DNA from: Marinilabiliaceae bacterium
GTDB lineage: Bacteria > Bacteroidota > Bacteroidia > Bacteroidales > Marinilabiliaceae
DNA: 64,000 bases
Direction of reading: 5' to 3'
NCBI GenBank assembly: GCA_016342595.1
Contig: JAEINY010000001.1
Coordinates: forward strand, 1 to 64,000
Both the position numbers and the translations under genes were made by a program. A model generated the notes under the pieces. The model was not told the DNA's origin. It saw nothing but the letters and a program-made list of their open reading frames with translations, and ran no database searches. This document shows positions 1-8,172 of this stretch, piece by piece (within the stretch, counting starts at the first letter, position 1; each line of letters starts with the position of its first letter).

Positions 1-32
1 TTTAATTGATATTCTAACCTAAAATTTATGTT

Positions 33-1610
33 ATGAAGAAAGTTTTACTTCTTTGTTTATTGTCTTTGTTTTCTTTTGCGTTCCAGGGATATTCCCAAGG
101 CCTGGAAACGTTTGATAATTTTAGTGAAGGTACAAGTTATAAGACTGGATCGTTCACAGGGCAGGATGGGTCGACCTGGAACTATGTAGGTAGTCGTGGA
201 GATTTATCAATTGATGGGTCATCATTAACATTAGGTAAATCATCTACTGCAGCTGTGACCAGTGGGTCAATCACTGGTGGATGTTTGATTATTTCATTCG
301 ATTATCAGCAAGCATATGGAAGTAATGTTAATTTAGAGCTTCGTATTAATGGCTCTACGTTAGCCACTGTTACTACATCCGGAGAACAGGGAGTTAAAAA
401 GAATAGTGGCGAAATAGCTGTAAATGTTACCGGTGATTTTACGATTGGTTTTGCACAAGCTTCTGGAGGAAGACAGGTTATTATAGATAATATTTCATGG
501 ACTGGAAATGCAGGCAGTGGTGACCCAATAGTGGAGAAGCCTGTTTTATCCATAGAAGCTGGAATATATACGAGTGCTCAATCCGTAACCATTACTTCTG
601 CTACTGCTGATGCCGCCATTTATTATACAACAGATGGAACCATACCAACGGATGCTTCTACTTTATATGAGAATCCGGTTTCCATTAGTTCTACAACAAC
701 ATTAAAAGCGATTGCCTACAAAGCTGGAATGACAGAAAGTTCAGTCGCTTCTGCTACGTATTCTTTTCCTGTCGAAGTAGCTACCATTGCTGAGTTATGA
801 GGGGGATTAACGGATGGTACGGTTTATAAATTAACAGGTGAGGTGTTTTTAACATTTCAGCAAGCCGGTCGTAATCAAAAAGTCGTTCAGGATGCCACAG
901 GGGGTATTTTGATTGATGATGATGGTGCGAAGATCACAACTGTTTATGTTCTGAATGATGGAATTGCCGGATTGATTGGAGCCTTGAGTGAGTTCAGAGG
1001 ATTACTTCAGTTTATTCCAGCAATGGATCCAGGAGCAGCCACTTCTAATGGAAATGTGGTTTCAGCAACTGAGCTAACGATTTCTGATTTAATAGATAAC
1101 TGGAGCAGCTATGAGTCGAAACTGGTGAAGCTTTCCAATGTTAGTTTTGGTGCGAAAGCAGGTGATAAATTTGCCGATGGACAAAACTATACACTCACAG
1201 ATAAGGGCGCTAATGAAATTGTGTTGCGAACAAATTTTCAAGGAACAGATTTGGTAGATAACGTGATTCCTGCTTCAGCTACAGTTGTGGGTGTCGCTGC
1301 CATTTACGATGGTGCCCATCAGATTATACCAAGGGGATCGGCCGATATTTCGGTTGTTACAACGGCCGTGAGTGATATGGTAAAACAACAAATGGCCATT
1401 TCTCCAAACCCCTTCCAGAATACGATTAAAATCGCTTCAGAGAGCAATGTTGTTTCTGTTGCTTTTTACAACTCGGTAGGTCAATTGGTGAAAGAAGTGT
1501 ATAATGTCGATTCATCGATCCCAACGGGGGAATTGGCAAAGGGATTGTACATCATTCAGGTGACATTTGAAGATGGTTCTGTAAGCACTCAAAAAGTGAC
1601 GAAAAAATAA
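33..1610 (+). pseudogene. Secreted T9SS-sorted protein interrupted by one in-frame stop
   Basis: One reading frame of about 526 codons, cut only by TGA at 798-800; the same frame continues without a shift to 1610. The first part has a signal peptide (MKKVLLLCLLSLFSFAFQGYS) and, around codons 170-250, a chitobiase/beta-hexosaminidase C-terminal-like repeat (ITSATADAAIYYTTDGTIP). The second part reads as an OB-fold-like or lamin-tail-associated nucleic-acid/sugar-binding module and ends with a type A T9SS sorting domain (SPNPFQNTIKIAS... GLYIIQVTFEDGS...KVTKK). The residue at the stop sits in IAEL*GGLTDGTVYKLTGE, where Arg (CGA) would be one transition away. As written, the product would lose its secretion signal at the C terminus and not be anchored. 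No catalytic domain is recognised. The stop could be a true nonsense mutation, a sequencing error, or be read through. Confidence 0.8.
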
Positions 1611-1630
1611 TCTTAGTTAAATAATCTGTT

Positions 1631-1664
1631 AAACCTCCTGAATAACTCTTCGGGAGGTTTTTTT
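1631..1664 (+). terminator. Rho-independent terminator, probably bidirectional
   Basis: Twelve-pair stem (AAACCTCCTGAA with TTCGGGAGGTTT, one T-G pair), 6-nt loop, then a T run. It follows the T9SS-sorted gene by 20 bp and abuts the stop of the convergent ORF6N gene. Confidence 0.85.
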
Positions 1665-2208
1665 ATGCTTCATCGGATCGTTTGAAACCTACTTTGGGTC
1701 TTGGGGGATGGCCTTCCTGTTTTTGAATGAGGCAATCCAGATACGAGAAAATCTTCCTGATGCTTTTATCGTGATTGTTGAGGTGAAACTTCATGGTTTC
1801 CAATTCAGCCTTCAAATTCCTATCGGAAAGTGCCATTTGTCGCATTTTGGTGAACAGGCGCATGATCTGAATATTGACTTGAATGGCTTTGGGGCTTCTC
1901 AATACACTGGAGAGCATGGCTACCCCTTGTTCGGTAAAAACCATCGGGGCATATCTGGCACCACCCCAACTTGAGGTCACATATTGTGACCTCAAGTGGG
2001 CAAATTCATCATGGGTTAGCACGAACATGAAGTCTTCAGGGAAACGTTCCAGGTTACGTTTGACCTGTTGTTTCAGGACTTTTGTTTCAACCCCATACAG
2101 CTCTGCCAGATCGCGGTCCAGCATTACCTTTTGCTGACGGATCAAATGAATTTTCCGCAGGATTAATGCTTCCGGGATGGCAATGGTGTTGTTGTATGGA
2201 TCCGTCAT
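1663..2208 (-). CDS. ORF6N domain protein
   Basis: 181 aa. Residues 10-120 match the ORF6N (KilA-N related) family: ILRKIHLIRQQKVMLDRDLA, LYGVETKVLKQQVKRN, RFPEDFMFVLT, then VFTEQGVAMLSSVL. The tail (125-181) is helical and may be coiled coil, with a basic end. These proteins are found in phages and as stand-alone bacterial genes and are thought to bind DNA; the molecular role is unknown. The gene is monocistronic, convergent with the T9SS-sorted gene, and has no phage genes beside it. Function beyond the domain is not known. Confidence 0.85.
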   Translation of the reverse strand: MTDPYNNTIAIPEALILRKIHLIRQQKVMLDRDLAELYGVETKVLKQQVKRNLERFPEDFMFVLTHDEFAHLRSQYVTSSWGGARYAPMVFTEQGVAMLSSVLRSPKAIQVNIQIMRLFTKMRQMALSDRNLKAELETMKFHLNNHDKSIRKIFSYLDCLIQKQEGHPPRPKVGFKRSDEA

Positions 2209-2348
2209 GGCGTCAGGTTTTATACCTTAATGTAGGAAGAATTACCGGAGAATTCCAGTTAAAAGGAAATCTCAGTGTGCAACAAACCAGGAATGAAGCA
2301 TTGATTACCGTTTTTTTAATATCGCTGAAGTTGGTGTTCCTTAATTTT

Positions 2349-4325
2349 TTAGTCCTTTATCTTAAACTCAATGCGCCGGTTAATCTGGTGTGCTTTCTTA
2401 CGCTGTTGAGGTCGTAGTTTTTGGATGAATGCTTTGTTTAGTCTGTCATCTTTTTTAAGGAAGTCAAATTCTTTTGCCTGCAGACGATTTACTGTTACCG
2501 GCAGGGTGTCACCATAACCTTTAGCCGATAAGCGCTCGGTGGCGATACCTTTACTCAACAGGTAATCCATAACAGCTTGAGCCCGCTGTTGACTCAGTAC
2601 AATACTCTCGGTTTCGTCGCCTTCGCCGGAGGTGTGAGCACCCACTTCAATCACCACCGCCTGATTCATTTCCAGGATTTCGGCCAAGCGGTCCAACTCA
2701 CGTCGGGCATTGCTGTTGAGATCCGACTTATCTTCTTCAAAAAAGATATCTTTCAACACAATGGCATCTTCCATGGGGATCATTTCCATATTGAATTCAA
2801 AGATCCGATCATCATCCAGGTTCACAGTGGTCATCTTCTCTTTCTGATTGAAGTAACCTTTCGCCGCGATCATAAACACATAGTCGGTGTTTTTGATCAG
2901 TTTGGTGCCAAAGGATCCATCTTCGCTAATGCGCAATTTTAAGTTGGTGCCGTCGGTTCCAATCAAACGGAGGTAGGCATCTGTAATAGGGGTATTATCT
3001 TTTTGACTGCGCACTTCACCGCGCATTTCAAAATTTAGCATGGGCAATAGAAATGAATAGATGTTATCAACACCTTTTGAGCTTCCGCGTGAAGAGCTGA
3101 ATAATCCCTCTTCCTCCATTCCTTTATAAACAATACCAAAATCATCGGCTTCACTGTTGATAGGTCGTCCCAGATTGATGACCTGCCATTGGTCTTCGTC
3201 GTCTTTAATGGCTTTGTAAATATCTAAACCACCATAGCCGATGTGCGCATTGGAGGCGAAAAATAAAGTGCCATCCAGCCGTACATAGGGAAACATTTCA
3301 TCGCCTGGCGTATTGATGATTTCACCCATGTTAACAGGTTCGGCCCATCCGCCTTCGCCGCCTTTTTCTGCTTTCCACAGATCTTTCCCACCCACACCAC
3401 CGGGTTTGTCACTCACAAAATAAAGCGTGTTACCATCATTCGAAATGGCGGGATGTGCCACCAACAGGCTATCTCCACTTAGTTGAATCACTTCCGGTTC
3501 GCTCCATTTACCACCAGTGCGGGATATTTTCAGCATCTCGGCACCCAGCGGTTTCTCATTGTCGTATTTGCACCGGGTGAAGTACATGTCCTTGCCATCT
3601 GCCGACAGCGTGCCGGCCCCTTCATCAAATTCGGTATTGATGGGTTCACCCAAGGATTCAGCTTCTGTCCATTTACCTTTGGCATCGATGCGTGCCACAT
3701 ACAGGTTGCTGCCTCCCTGGCCGGTAATGCGACTCCGGCGGCGTGATTTTTTTTCGGTCCGCATGGAGGAGAAGTAAACCTGGTCATAATCATTACCTGC
3801 ATATCCCGGTGAATAATCACTGAAACGGGTATTACTTAAGCCTTTAATTTTTTGAACCTGGTAACGGGTCATATTAGTTTCATCCATGGCCAGTTTGCAG
3901 GAGGCGATCCCATTGCTGGCGCGGCGGTCAAATCCTTTTTTCTCCAGGTAACTCTCATAGCCTTCCAGTGCCTCTTCATATTTACCCGCAGCCAGATACA
4001 TATCTGCCATGTACAGTTCAGCAATCTGCTCTTCAAATTTATAACGGACGCTTTTAGAGTAATAAGATGCTGCCTTTCGGGGGATATTTATGGTGCGATA
4101 GCATTCACCCATGTAAAAGGAAAGTTCTCCTTTGGTGTACCGGTTCTTTTCGCGGGAATAGGCGCGTTTGTATTGTGAAGCGGCGCGTTTGTATTCGCCG
4201 ATTTCGTAGGCTTTGTTGGCATTGCTAACATTTTTGCCAAGAAAACAGCTATTGAGCACTGGTAATAACAGTGCAAGGGAAATGAAGACGGGTATGTAAC
4301 GTTTCGTATTTTTCAAAATGGGCAT
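2349..4325 (-). CDS. PorE-like lipoprotein: TPR, PD40 propeller, CRD and OmpA C-terminal domain
   Basis: 658 aa. Starts with a lipoprotein signal (LLLPVLNSC, lipobox Cys at about 27). Then TPR-like helices (35-150), a PD40/WD40-like beta-propeller (about 170-425; repeats such as DGTLFFASN, DGNTLYFVSDKPGG), a carboxypeptidase-regulatory-like fold (about 430-520), and an OmpA peptidoglycan-binding domain (525-658; IFFEEDKSDLN, RAQAVMDYLLSKGI, NRRIEFKI). This is the domain order of Porphyromonas gingivalis PorE, a T9SS-associated lipoprotein that links the machinery to peptidoglycan, but the family also contains paralogs of unknown role. Two other propeller proteins lie at 34-38 kb with different C termini. 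PorE itself is possible but not proven. Confidence 0.85.
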   Translation of the reverse strand: MPILKNTKRYIPVFISLALLLPVLNSCFLGKNVSNANKAYEIGEYKRAASQYKRAYSREKNRYTKGELSFYMGECYRTINIPRKAASYYSKSVRYKFEEQIAELYMADMYLAAGKYEEALEGYESYLEKKGFDRRASNGIASCKLAMDETNMTRYQVQKIKGLSNTRFSDYSPGYAGNDYDQVYFSSMRTEKKSRRRSRITGQGGSNLYVARIDAKGKWTEAESLGEPINTEFDEGAGTLSADGKDMYFTRCKYDNEKPLGAEMLKISRTGGKWSEPEVIQLSGDSLLVAHPAISNDGNTLYFVSDKPGGVGGKDLWKAEKGGEGGWAEPVNMGEIINTPGDEMFPYVRLDGTLFFASNAHIGYGGLDIYKAIKDDEDQWQVINLGRPINSEADDFGIVYKGMEEEGLFSSSRGSSKGVDNIYSFLLPMLNFEMRGEVRSQKDNTPITDAYLRLIGTDGTNLKLRISEDGSFGTKLIKNTDYVFMIAAKGYFNQKEKMTTVNLDDDRIFEFNMEMIPMEDAIVLKDIFFEEDKSDLNSNARRELDRLAEILEMNQAVVIEVGAHTSGEGDETESIVLSQQRAQAVMDYLLSKGIATERLSAKGYGDTLPVTVNRLQAKEFDFLKKDDRLNKAFIQKLRPQQRKKAHQINRRIEFKIKD

Positions 4326-4346
4326 CAGGCTCTGAGTTTAACGAAC

Positions 4347-4354
4347 CAAAAGTA
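4347..4354 (-). promoter_or_regulatory. Bacteroidota -7 element for the PorE-like gene
   Basis: The minus strand reads TACTTTTG, a match to TAnnTTTG, 21 bp upstream of the start codon. No clear TTG -33 element is seen at the usual distance. Confidence 0.45.
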
Positions 4355-4434
4355 AACAATAATCAGATGATTAAAAAAAACGAATTAATTGGATGATTAT
4401 TGCCTGGGGGAGGAAGTTAAGATCTATTGCAGGG

Positions 4435-4693
4435 CATTGAGCGTAAGTAACGCATCATCACGAAATGATTTCAGGGTATTAAGTGGTGCATTACGGGCAA
4501 CGAGGGCCTGTTTCGGTGCAAGGAGAGGGTATTTCGTAATAATGAGTTGATGTGTCACCGCATTGAGATGGTGTTTCGGTACATTGAAGGGGTGTTTCAA
4601 TGCATTGAGATAGTGTTTTGGTACATTGGGTGGATGTTTTCATGTTTTGAGATGGTGTTTTGGTACCATGGATAGATGTTTCAATGCATTGAG
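4435..4693. repeat. Degenerate 21-bp tandem array, 12 units plus a partial
   Basis: Units start at 4435, 4456, 4477, 4498, 4519, 4540, 4561, 4582, 4603, 4624, 4645, 4666 and 4687 without any change of phase. Typical unit start is CATTGAG and unit end is GTGTTTCGGTA or GTGTTTCAATG. From 4561 on, odd and even units alternate (ends GGTA versus AATG), which gives a 42-bp higher order. No long open frame follows it, so it is probably non-coding. It fills the gap between the PorE-like gene and pruA. Confidence 0.85.
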
Positions 4694-4733
4694 TTTATAT
4701 GGGGTGGTTTTTAGACCTTAAGGTCTTGGATAT

Positions 4734-4775
4734 TCATCCGATGACTAACACCAGACTTTGTTAATCATCGGATGA
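4734..4775. repeat. Palindrome of the TTCAnnGGGTGACTAA family
   Basis: Arms 4734-4749 (TCATCCGATGACTAAC) and 4760-4775 pair with one mismatch around a 10-nt loop. It lies just downstream of pruA. The outer TTCA and inner TGACTAA are shared with the palindromes at 46412, 55142, 57035, 62953 and 63028. Confidence 0.8.
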
Positions 4776-4802
4776 GAAAAAAGCCCCGCTAATGCGAGGC
4801 TT
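4776..4802 (-). terminator. Terminator of pruA
   Basis: On the minus strand, AAGCCTCGC - ATTA - GCGGGGCTT (one mismatch) followed by a T run. It starts a few bases after the pruA stop codon. Confidence 0.85.
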
Positions 4803-4808
4803 GATAAA

Positions 4809-6437
4809 TTATTCTGCTAAGAATGGATATTTGTAATCGTGAGCCGGTACAAAGGTCTCCTTGATGGTACGCGGGCTCACCCAACGCATCAGGTTAATGG
4901 CCGAACCGGCTTTATCATTAGTTCCCGATCCACGTGATCCGCCAAATGGTTGCTGTCCAACAACGGCACCTGTTGGTTTATCGTTGATGTAGAAGTTACC
5001 GGCAGTATCCACCAATCGTTTGGTCATTTTCTCAATGATGTAACGATCCTGGGCAAAAATGGCACCCGTTAAAGCATAGATGGATGTTTTATCCAGGATA
5101 TCCATGGTTTCATCCAGCTTGGTGTCTTCGTAGACAAAAATAGTTAGAACAGGACCAAACAACTCTTCTTCCATGGTTTGATACTTCGGATTAGTTGTTA
5201 GAATAATAGTCGGTTCCACAAAATAACCAACCGACTTGTCGTAGTTACCACCCATGATCACTTCCGCCTCGTTGCTGGCATTGGCATCATCAATGGCACC
5301 GGCTAATTTGTCGAAAGAAGCTTCGTCGATCACGGCATTTACGAAGTTAGAGAAGTCTTCCGGTGGGCCCATTTTCAGTTCTTTCAACTCAGCAGCCACA
5401 TGTTTGCGAATTTCTTCCCAGCGGCTGGCAGGTAGGTAGGCACGAGAGGCAGCAGAACATTTCTGACCCTGGTATTCGAAAGCACCACGCGTAATGGCTG
5501 TACCCACTGCCTTGGCATCACAGGATTTGTGCGCAATAATAAAATCTTTACCACCTGTCTCACCTACGATACGTGGATAAGTTTTGTATTTGTGGATATT
5601 CTCACCAATGGCTTTCCAGGTACCCTGGAACACACCTGTTGATCCGGTAAAGTGGAAACCGGCAAAATCAGGATGTTCAAAGACTACTTTTGCAGCTACA
5701 GGTCCGGATGCATAAACCAGGTTGATAACGCCGTCAGGCACACCAGCCTCCTGGAATAATTTCATCAGGAAGTAAGCTGAATAAACCGATGTTTTAGATG
5801 GTTTCCATACCGCTACGTTACCCATCATGGCAGGAGCCGTCTGTAAGTTACCGGCAATGGAAGTAAAGTTAAATGGTGTCAGAGCGAAGATGAATCCTTC
5901 CAATGGACGGTACTCCACACGATCCCAGATCCCGGGAGCAGACGCTGGTTGTCCGGCATAAATCTCAGTCATGTACTGTACGTTGAAACGGAAGAAATCC
6001 GCCAATTCACATGCTGCATCAATCTCGGCCTGGAAGGCATTTTTTGATTGACCTAACATGGTAGCCGCATTTAAGATCTGACGGTAAGGACCAGCTAACA
6101 GGTCAGCGGCCTTCAGAAAGATGGAGGCACGGTGCTCCCAGCTCAGTTCCGACCATTGCTTACGGGCTTTTAAAGCTGCGTCAATAGCCTTGTGTACATG
6201 TGTTTCATCACCTTGATGATAATACCCTAAGGTGTGATTAATTTCATGAGGGGGGTGAATCCGTTTTTTATTACCGGTTCTGATTTCTTCACCACCAATA
6301 ATCATTGGAATATCTATTTCCTGAGAACGGAAAGCTTCCAATTGCTTTTTCAGATCTGCTCTTTCAGCTGTTCCCGGAGCGTAACTTAAGATGGGCTCAT
6401 TCTTAGCCGGCGGCACATTAAAAATTCCTTTTGGCAT
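4809..6437 (-). CDS. pruA: L-glutamate gamma-semialdehyde (1-pyrroline-5-carboxylate) dehydrogenase
   Basis: 542 aa. Oxidises glutamate semialdehyde to glutamate with NAD+, the second step of proline breakdown, in the cytoplasm. Visible aldehyde dehydrogenase motifs: LTPFNFTSIAGN (186-197), FTGSTG (263-268), GETGGKD with the general-base Glu at about 293, and the nucleophile Cys327 in EYQGQKCSAASRAY. The C-terminal GQQPFGGSRGSGTNDK is typical of this enzyme. Length and sequence fit the long monofunctional group 1 type, not the PutA fusion. No proline dehydrogenase gene is adjacent. The gene ends in its own terminator, and about 290 bp separate it from the next gene upstream. Confidence 0.95.
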   Translation of the reverse strand: MPKGIFNVPPAKNEPILSYAPGTAERADLKKQLEAFRSQEIDIPMIIGGEEIRTGNKKRIHPPHEINHTLGYYHQGDETHVHKAIDAALKARKQWSELSWEHRASIFLKAADLLAGPYRQILNAATMLGQSKNAFQAEIDAACELADFFRFNVQYMTEIYAGQPASAPGIWDRVEYRPLEGFIFALTPFNFTSIAGNLQTAPAMMGNVAVWKPSKTSVYSAYFLMKLFQEAGVPDGVINLVYASGPVAAKVVFEHPDFAGFHFTGSTGVFQGTWKAIGENIHKYKTYPRIVGETGGKDFIIAHKSCDAKAVGTAITRGAFEYQGQKCSAASRAYLPASRWEEIRKHVAAELKELKMGPPEDFSNFVNAVIDEASFDKLAGAIDDANASNEAEVIMGGNYDKSVGYFVEPTIILTTNPKYQTMEEELFGPVLTIFVYEDTKLDETMDILDKTSIYALTGAIFAQDRYIIEKMTKRLVDTAGNFYINDKPTGAVVGQQPFGGSRGSGTNDKAGSAINLMRWVSPRTIKETFVPAHDYKYPFLAE

Positions 6438-6727
6438 AGTTTATCTGTTTTGTAAGGTTAATACTCAGTCAAGAAGAAATTATAATTGGAATGCGATTGT
6501 ATATTCCTATTTCAAATGACAACAAAACAAATCTATGATATTTCAAAAGGGATCGCTATGAAAAATGTCAGTGTTTTAAAGATTGTTGCTATGAAACGAA
6601 AACCATTATTCCTTGTCAAGTACGAGTATGATTCACTTCTGGCGGGTTTAATCAGATAAATGTAAAATCAAAAATAACAGATGAATTTTATCAGGTTATT
6701 GTGCTGTTATGCAATGGTGTTAAGTTG

Positions 6728-8101
6728 TTAATGTTTTCCCGGCGCACTATATTTCAACGAATTGGACATGTTCACGCCGATCAGCCGCTCGTAATTGTCA
6801 CTGATGGCTTTATAATAAACATATATGAGGTAATCATTTTCAGTTTGGCCAAAGTTGCCTTCAAAGCGCTCTACTTCCGCTTTGGTTTTGCCATTTTCCA
6901 GAAAATGGTATTGATAATTGTAAAAACCTTGTTTTAATAACAGGCTCAACTCATAGGCTTTGGATTCGTAATTGTAGTTCATTTTATTGCGCTTGTCCAA
7001 TTGCCAGTCTCTTAATCCACCGGTGACATAAATATCGCCATCAATAAAAGGTGCATCAACAGGAAGCGTGAAGTGTGCATACACATAATCGGCTTCGATG
7101 TGCGGATCCCGTTCCTCGCGCACATCAATCACATATTTGCCATTAAAGTCTTCGTGATAAAAATAGGGTTTGGAGCCTTGTGCTTTTTCAGCAAACAGGG
7201 TGAAGTGATAAAAGGGATCATGAAAACTTATTTTCTCTACATGCTCGGGTGCAAAGCGGGTACTGCGCAGATCGAGCCAGCGATATTCGTTGCCACCATC
7301 AAATAAATTTTCACGGCTATATTCATAGGCGAGCTCCTCATTGCGAATGAAAAGTGGCTTCAAATCATCAATCTGGTTGTCCCACCGCCCGTTTTGTTGA
7401 ACGATGACTTTGATGTCGTTGTGGGCATTGTCAATTCTAAAATTCGGGTGCAGAATGGTGAAGTTCACTTGTTGCATGGTCTGTCGCAGTGATGAACTGG
7501 CAGTATATTTGATGCGCGGGATAATGCTTACTTGAGATTCTGAGACCCGGAAAGGCCGAATCAGAACCGGATTATCTTCATCACCCAGTTCAAATACTTT
7601 AATAATATAATTACCCGATAGTTTGAGTTGTATTTCGTCATTGGGAAAATCCAGTGAGTAATGCACATAAGGCTGCAGGGTATTAAAGGAGTATTGATAA
7701 TCGACGATGGCATTGGGCATAAATCCCTCTACAAATTCCGTTTGCATCAAATCTGAAATTTCCCAGTTAGAGTTGCAATGGACAATAGAATATTGATAAT
7801 TTTTGGAGTCAAATGCAAAATCATCGAAACTTAGGGTGAGTTGTTCTGTGCCCCTGAGTTGAATAATGGGGTTGGATAGATCCCATCCTTTTTTATGCAA
7901 TTGAACAGTGTGAATATGACTGGCGTTACGGATCGGATTATTTGCCATGATACTTTGTCCGAAAAACCCCGGTAAAACCCATACGCACAGAGTTAATATT
8001 AGCGAATTATTTCTTTGATTCACTGAAACATTTCTATTAGTGAGCTGGTTCCAAAGCGTAATAAAATGTAAATAGCACATATTCACGGTTCTTTTGAGCA
8101 T
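6728..8101 (-). CDS. DUF5103 / type IX secretion system plug-like protein
   Basis: 457 aa. After a hydrophobic leader come two beta-rich domains: the N-terminal plug-like part (IQLRGTEQLTLSFDDFA, YQYSIVHCNSNWE, GNYIIKVFE) and a C-terminal early-set/CBM-like part (GDIYVTGGLRDWQ, YNYQYHFLENGKTK). In Flavobacterium the Plug protein of this family closes the T9SS translocon SprA. The given start at 8101 places the leader about 30 residues in; a GTG at 8023 would give a normal signal peptide (MNQRNNSLILTLCVWVLPGF), so the true start is uncertain. It is divergent from nqrA. Confidence 0.8.
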   Translation of the reverse strand: MLKRTVNMCYLHFITLWNQLTNRNVSVNQRNNSLILTLCVWVLPGFFGQSIMANNPIRNASHIHTVQLHKKGWDLSNPIIQLRGTEQLTLSFDDFAFDSKNYQYSIVHCNSNWEISDLMQTEFVEGFMPNAIVDYQYSFNTLQPYVHYSLDFPNDEIQLKLSGNYIIKVFELGDEDNPVLIRPFRVSESQVSIIPRIKYTASSSLRQTMQQVNFTILHPNFRIDNAHNDIKVIVQQNGRWDNQIDDLKPLFIRNEELAYEYSRENLFDGGNEYRWLDLRSTRFAPEHVEKISFHDPFYHFTLFAEKAQGSKPYFYHEDFNGKYVIDVREERDPHIEADYVYAHFTLPVDAPFIDGDIYVTGGLRDWQLDKRNKMNYNYESKAYELSLLLKQGFYNYQYHFLENGKTKAEVERFEGNFGQTENDYLIYVYYKAISDNYERLIGVNMSNSLKYSAPGKH

Positions 8102-8105
8102 CGAA

Positions 8106-8141
8106 TTTGGTATGGAAAAGTTATAATTTTATCTATTTTTG
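8106..8141 (+). promoter_or_regulatory. Promoter of the nqr operon
   Basis: TTTG at 8106-8109 and TATTTTTG at 8134-8141 (TAnnTTTG consensus), spacer 24 bp, slightly long. The -7 element ends 31 bp before the nqrA ATG. Confidence 0.6.
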
Positions 8142-8172
8142 CACGTAAATATAAAAAAACCGTTTTTCAAAC

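Noticed and set aside
33-800. Possible stop-codon read-through
   Set aside because: No known recoding signal was seen after the TGA; nonsense mutation or sequencing error is simpler.
1663-2208. Prophage marker because of the ORF6N gene
   Set aside because: No phage structural, integrase or replication genes are close; it appears to be a lone gene.
2209-2348. Possible remnant of a gene upstream of the ORF6N gene
   Set aside because: A short open stretch with amino acids that look coding was seen (YLNVGRITGEFQLKGNL), but it is too short and unrecognised to support.
4435-4693. Possible CRISPR array
   Set aside because: The 21-bp units are contiguous and degenerate with no unique spacers, and no cas genes are seen.
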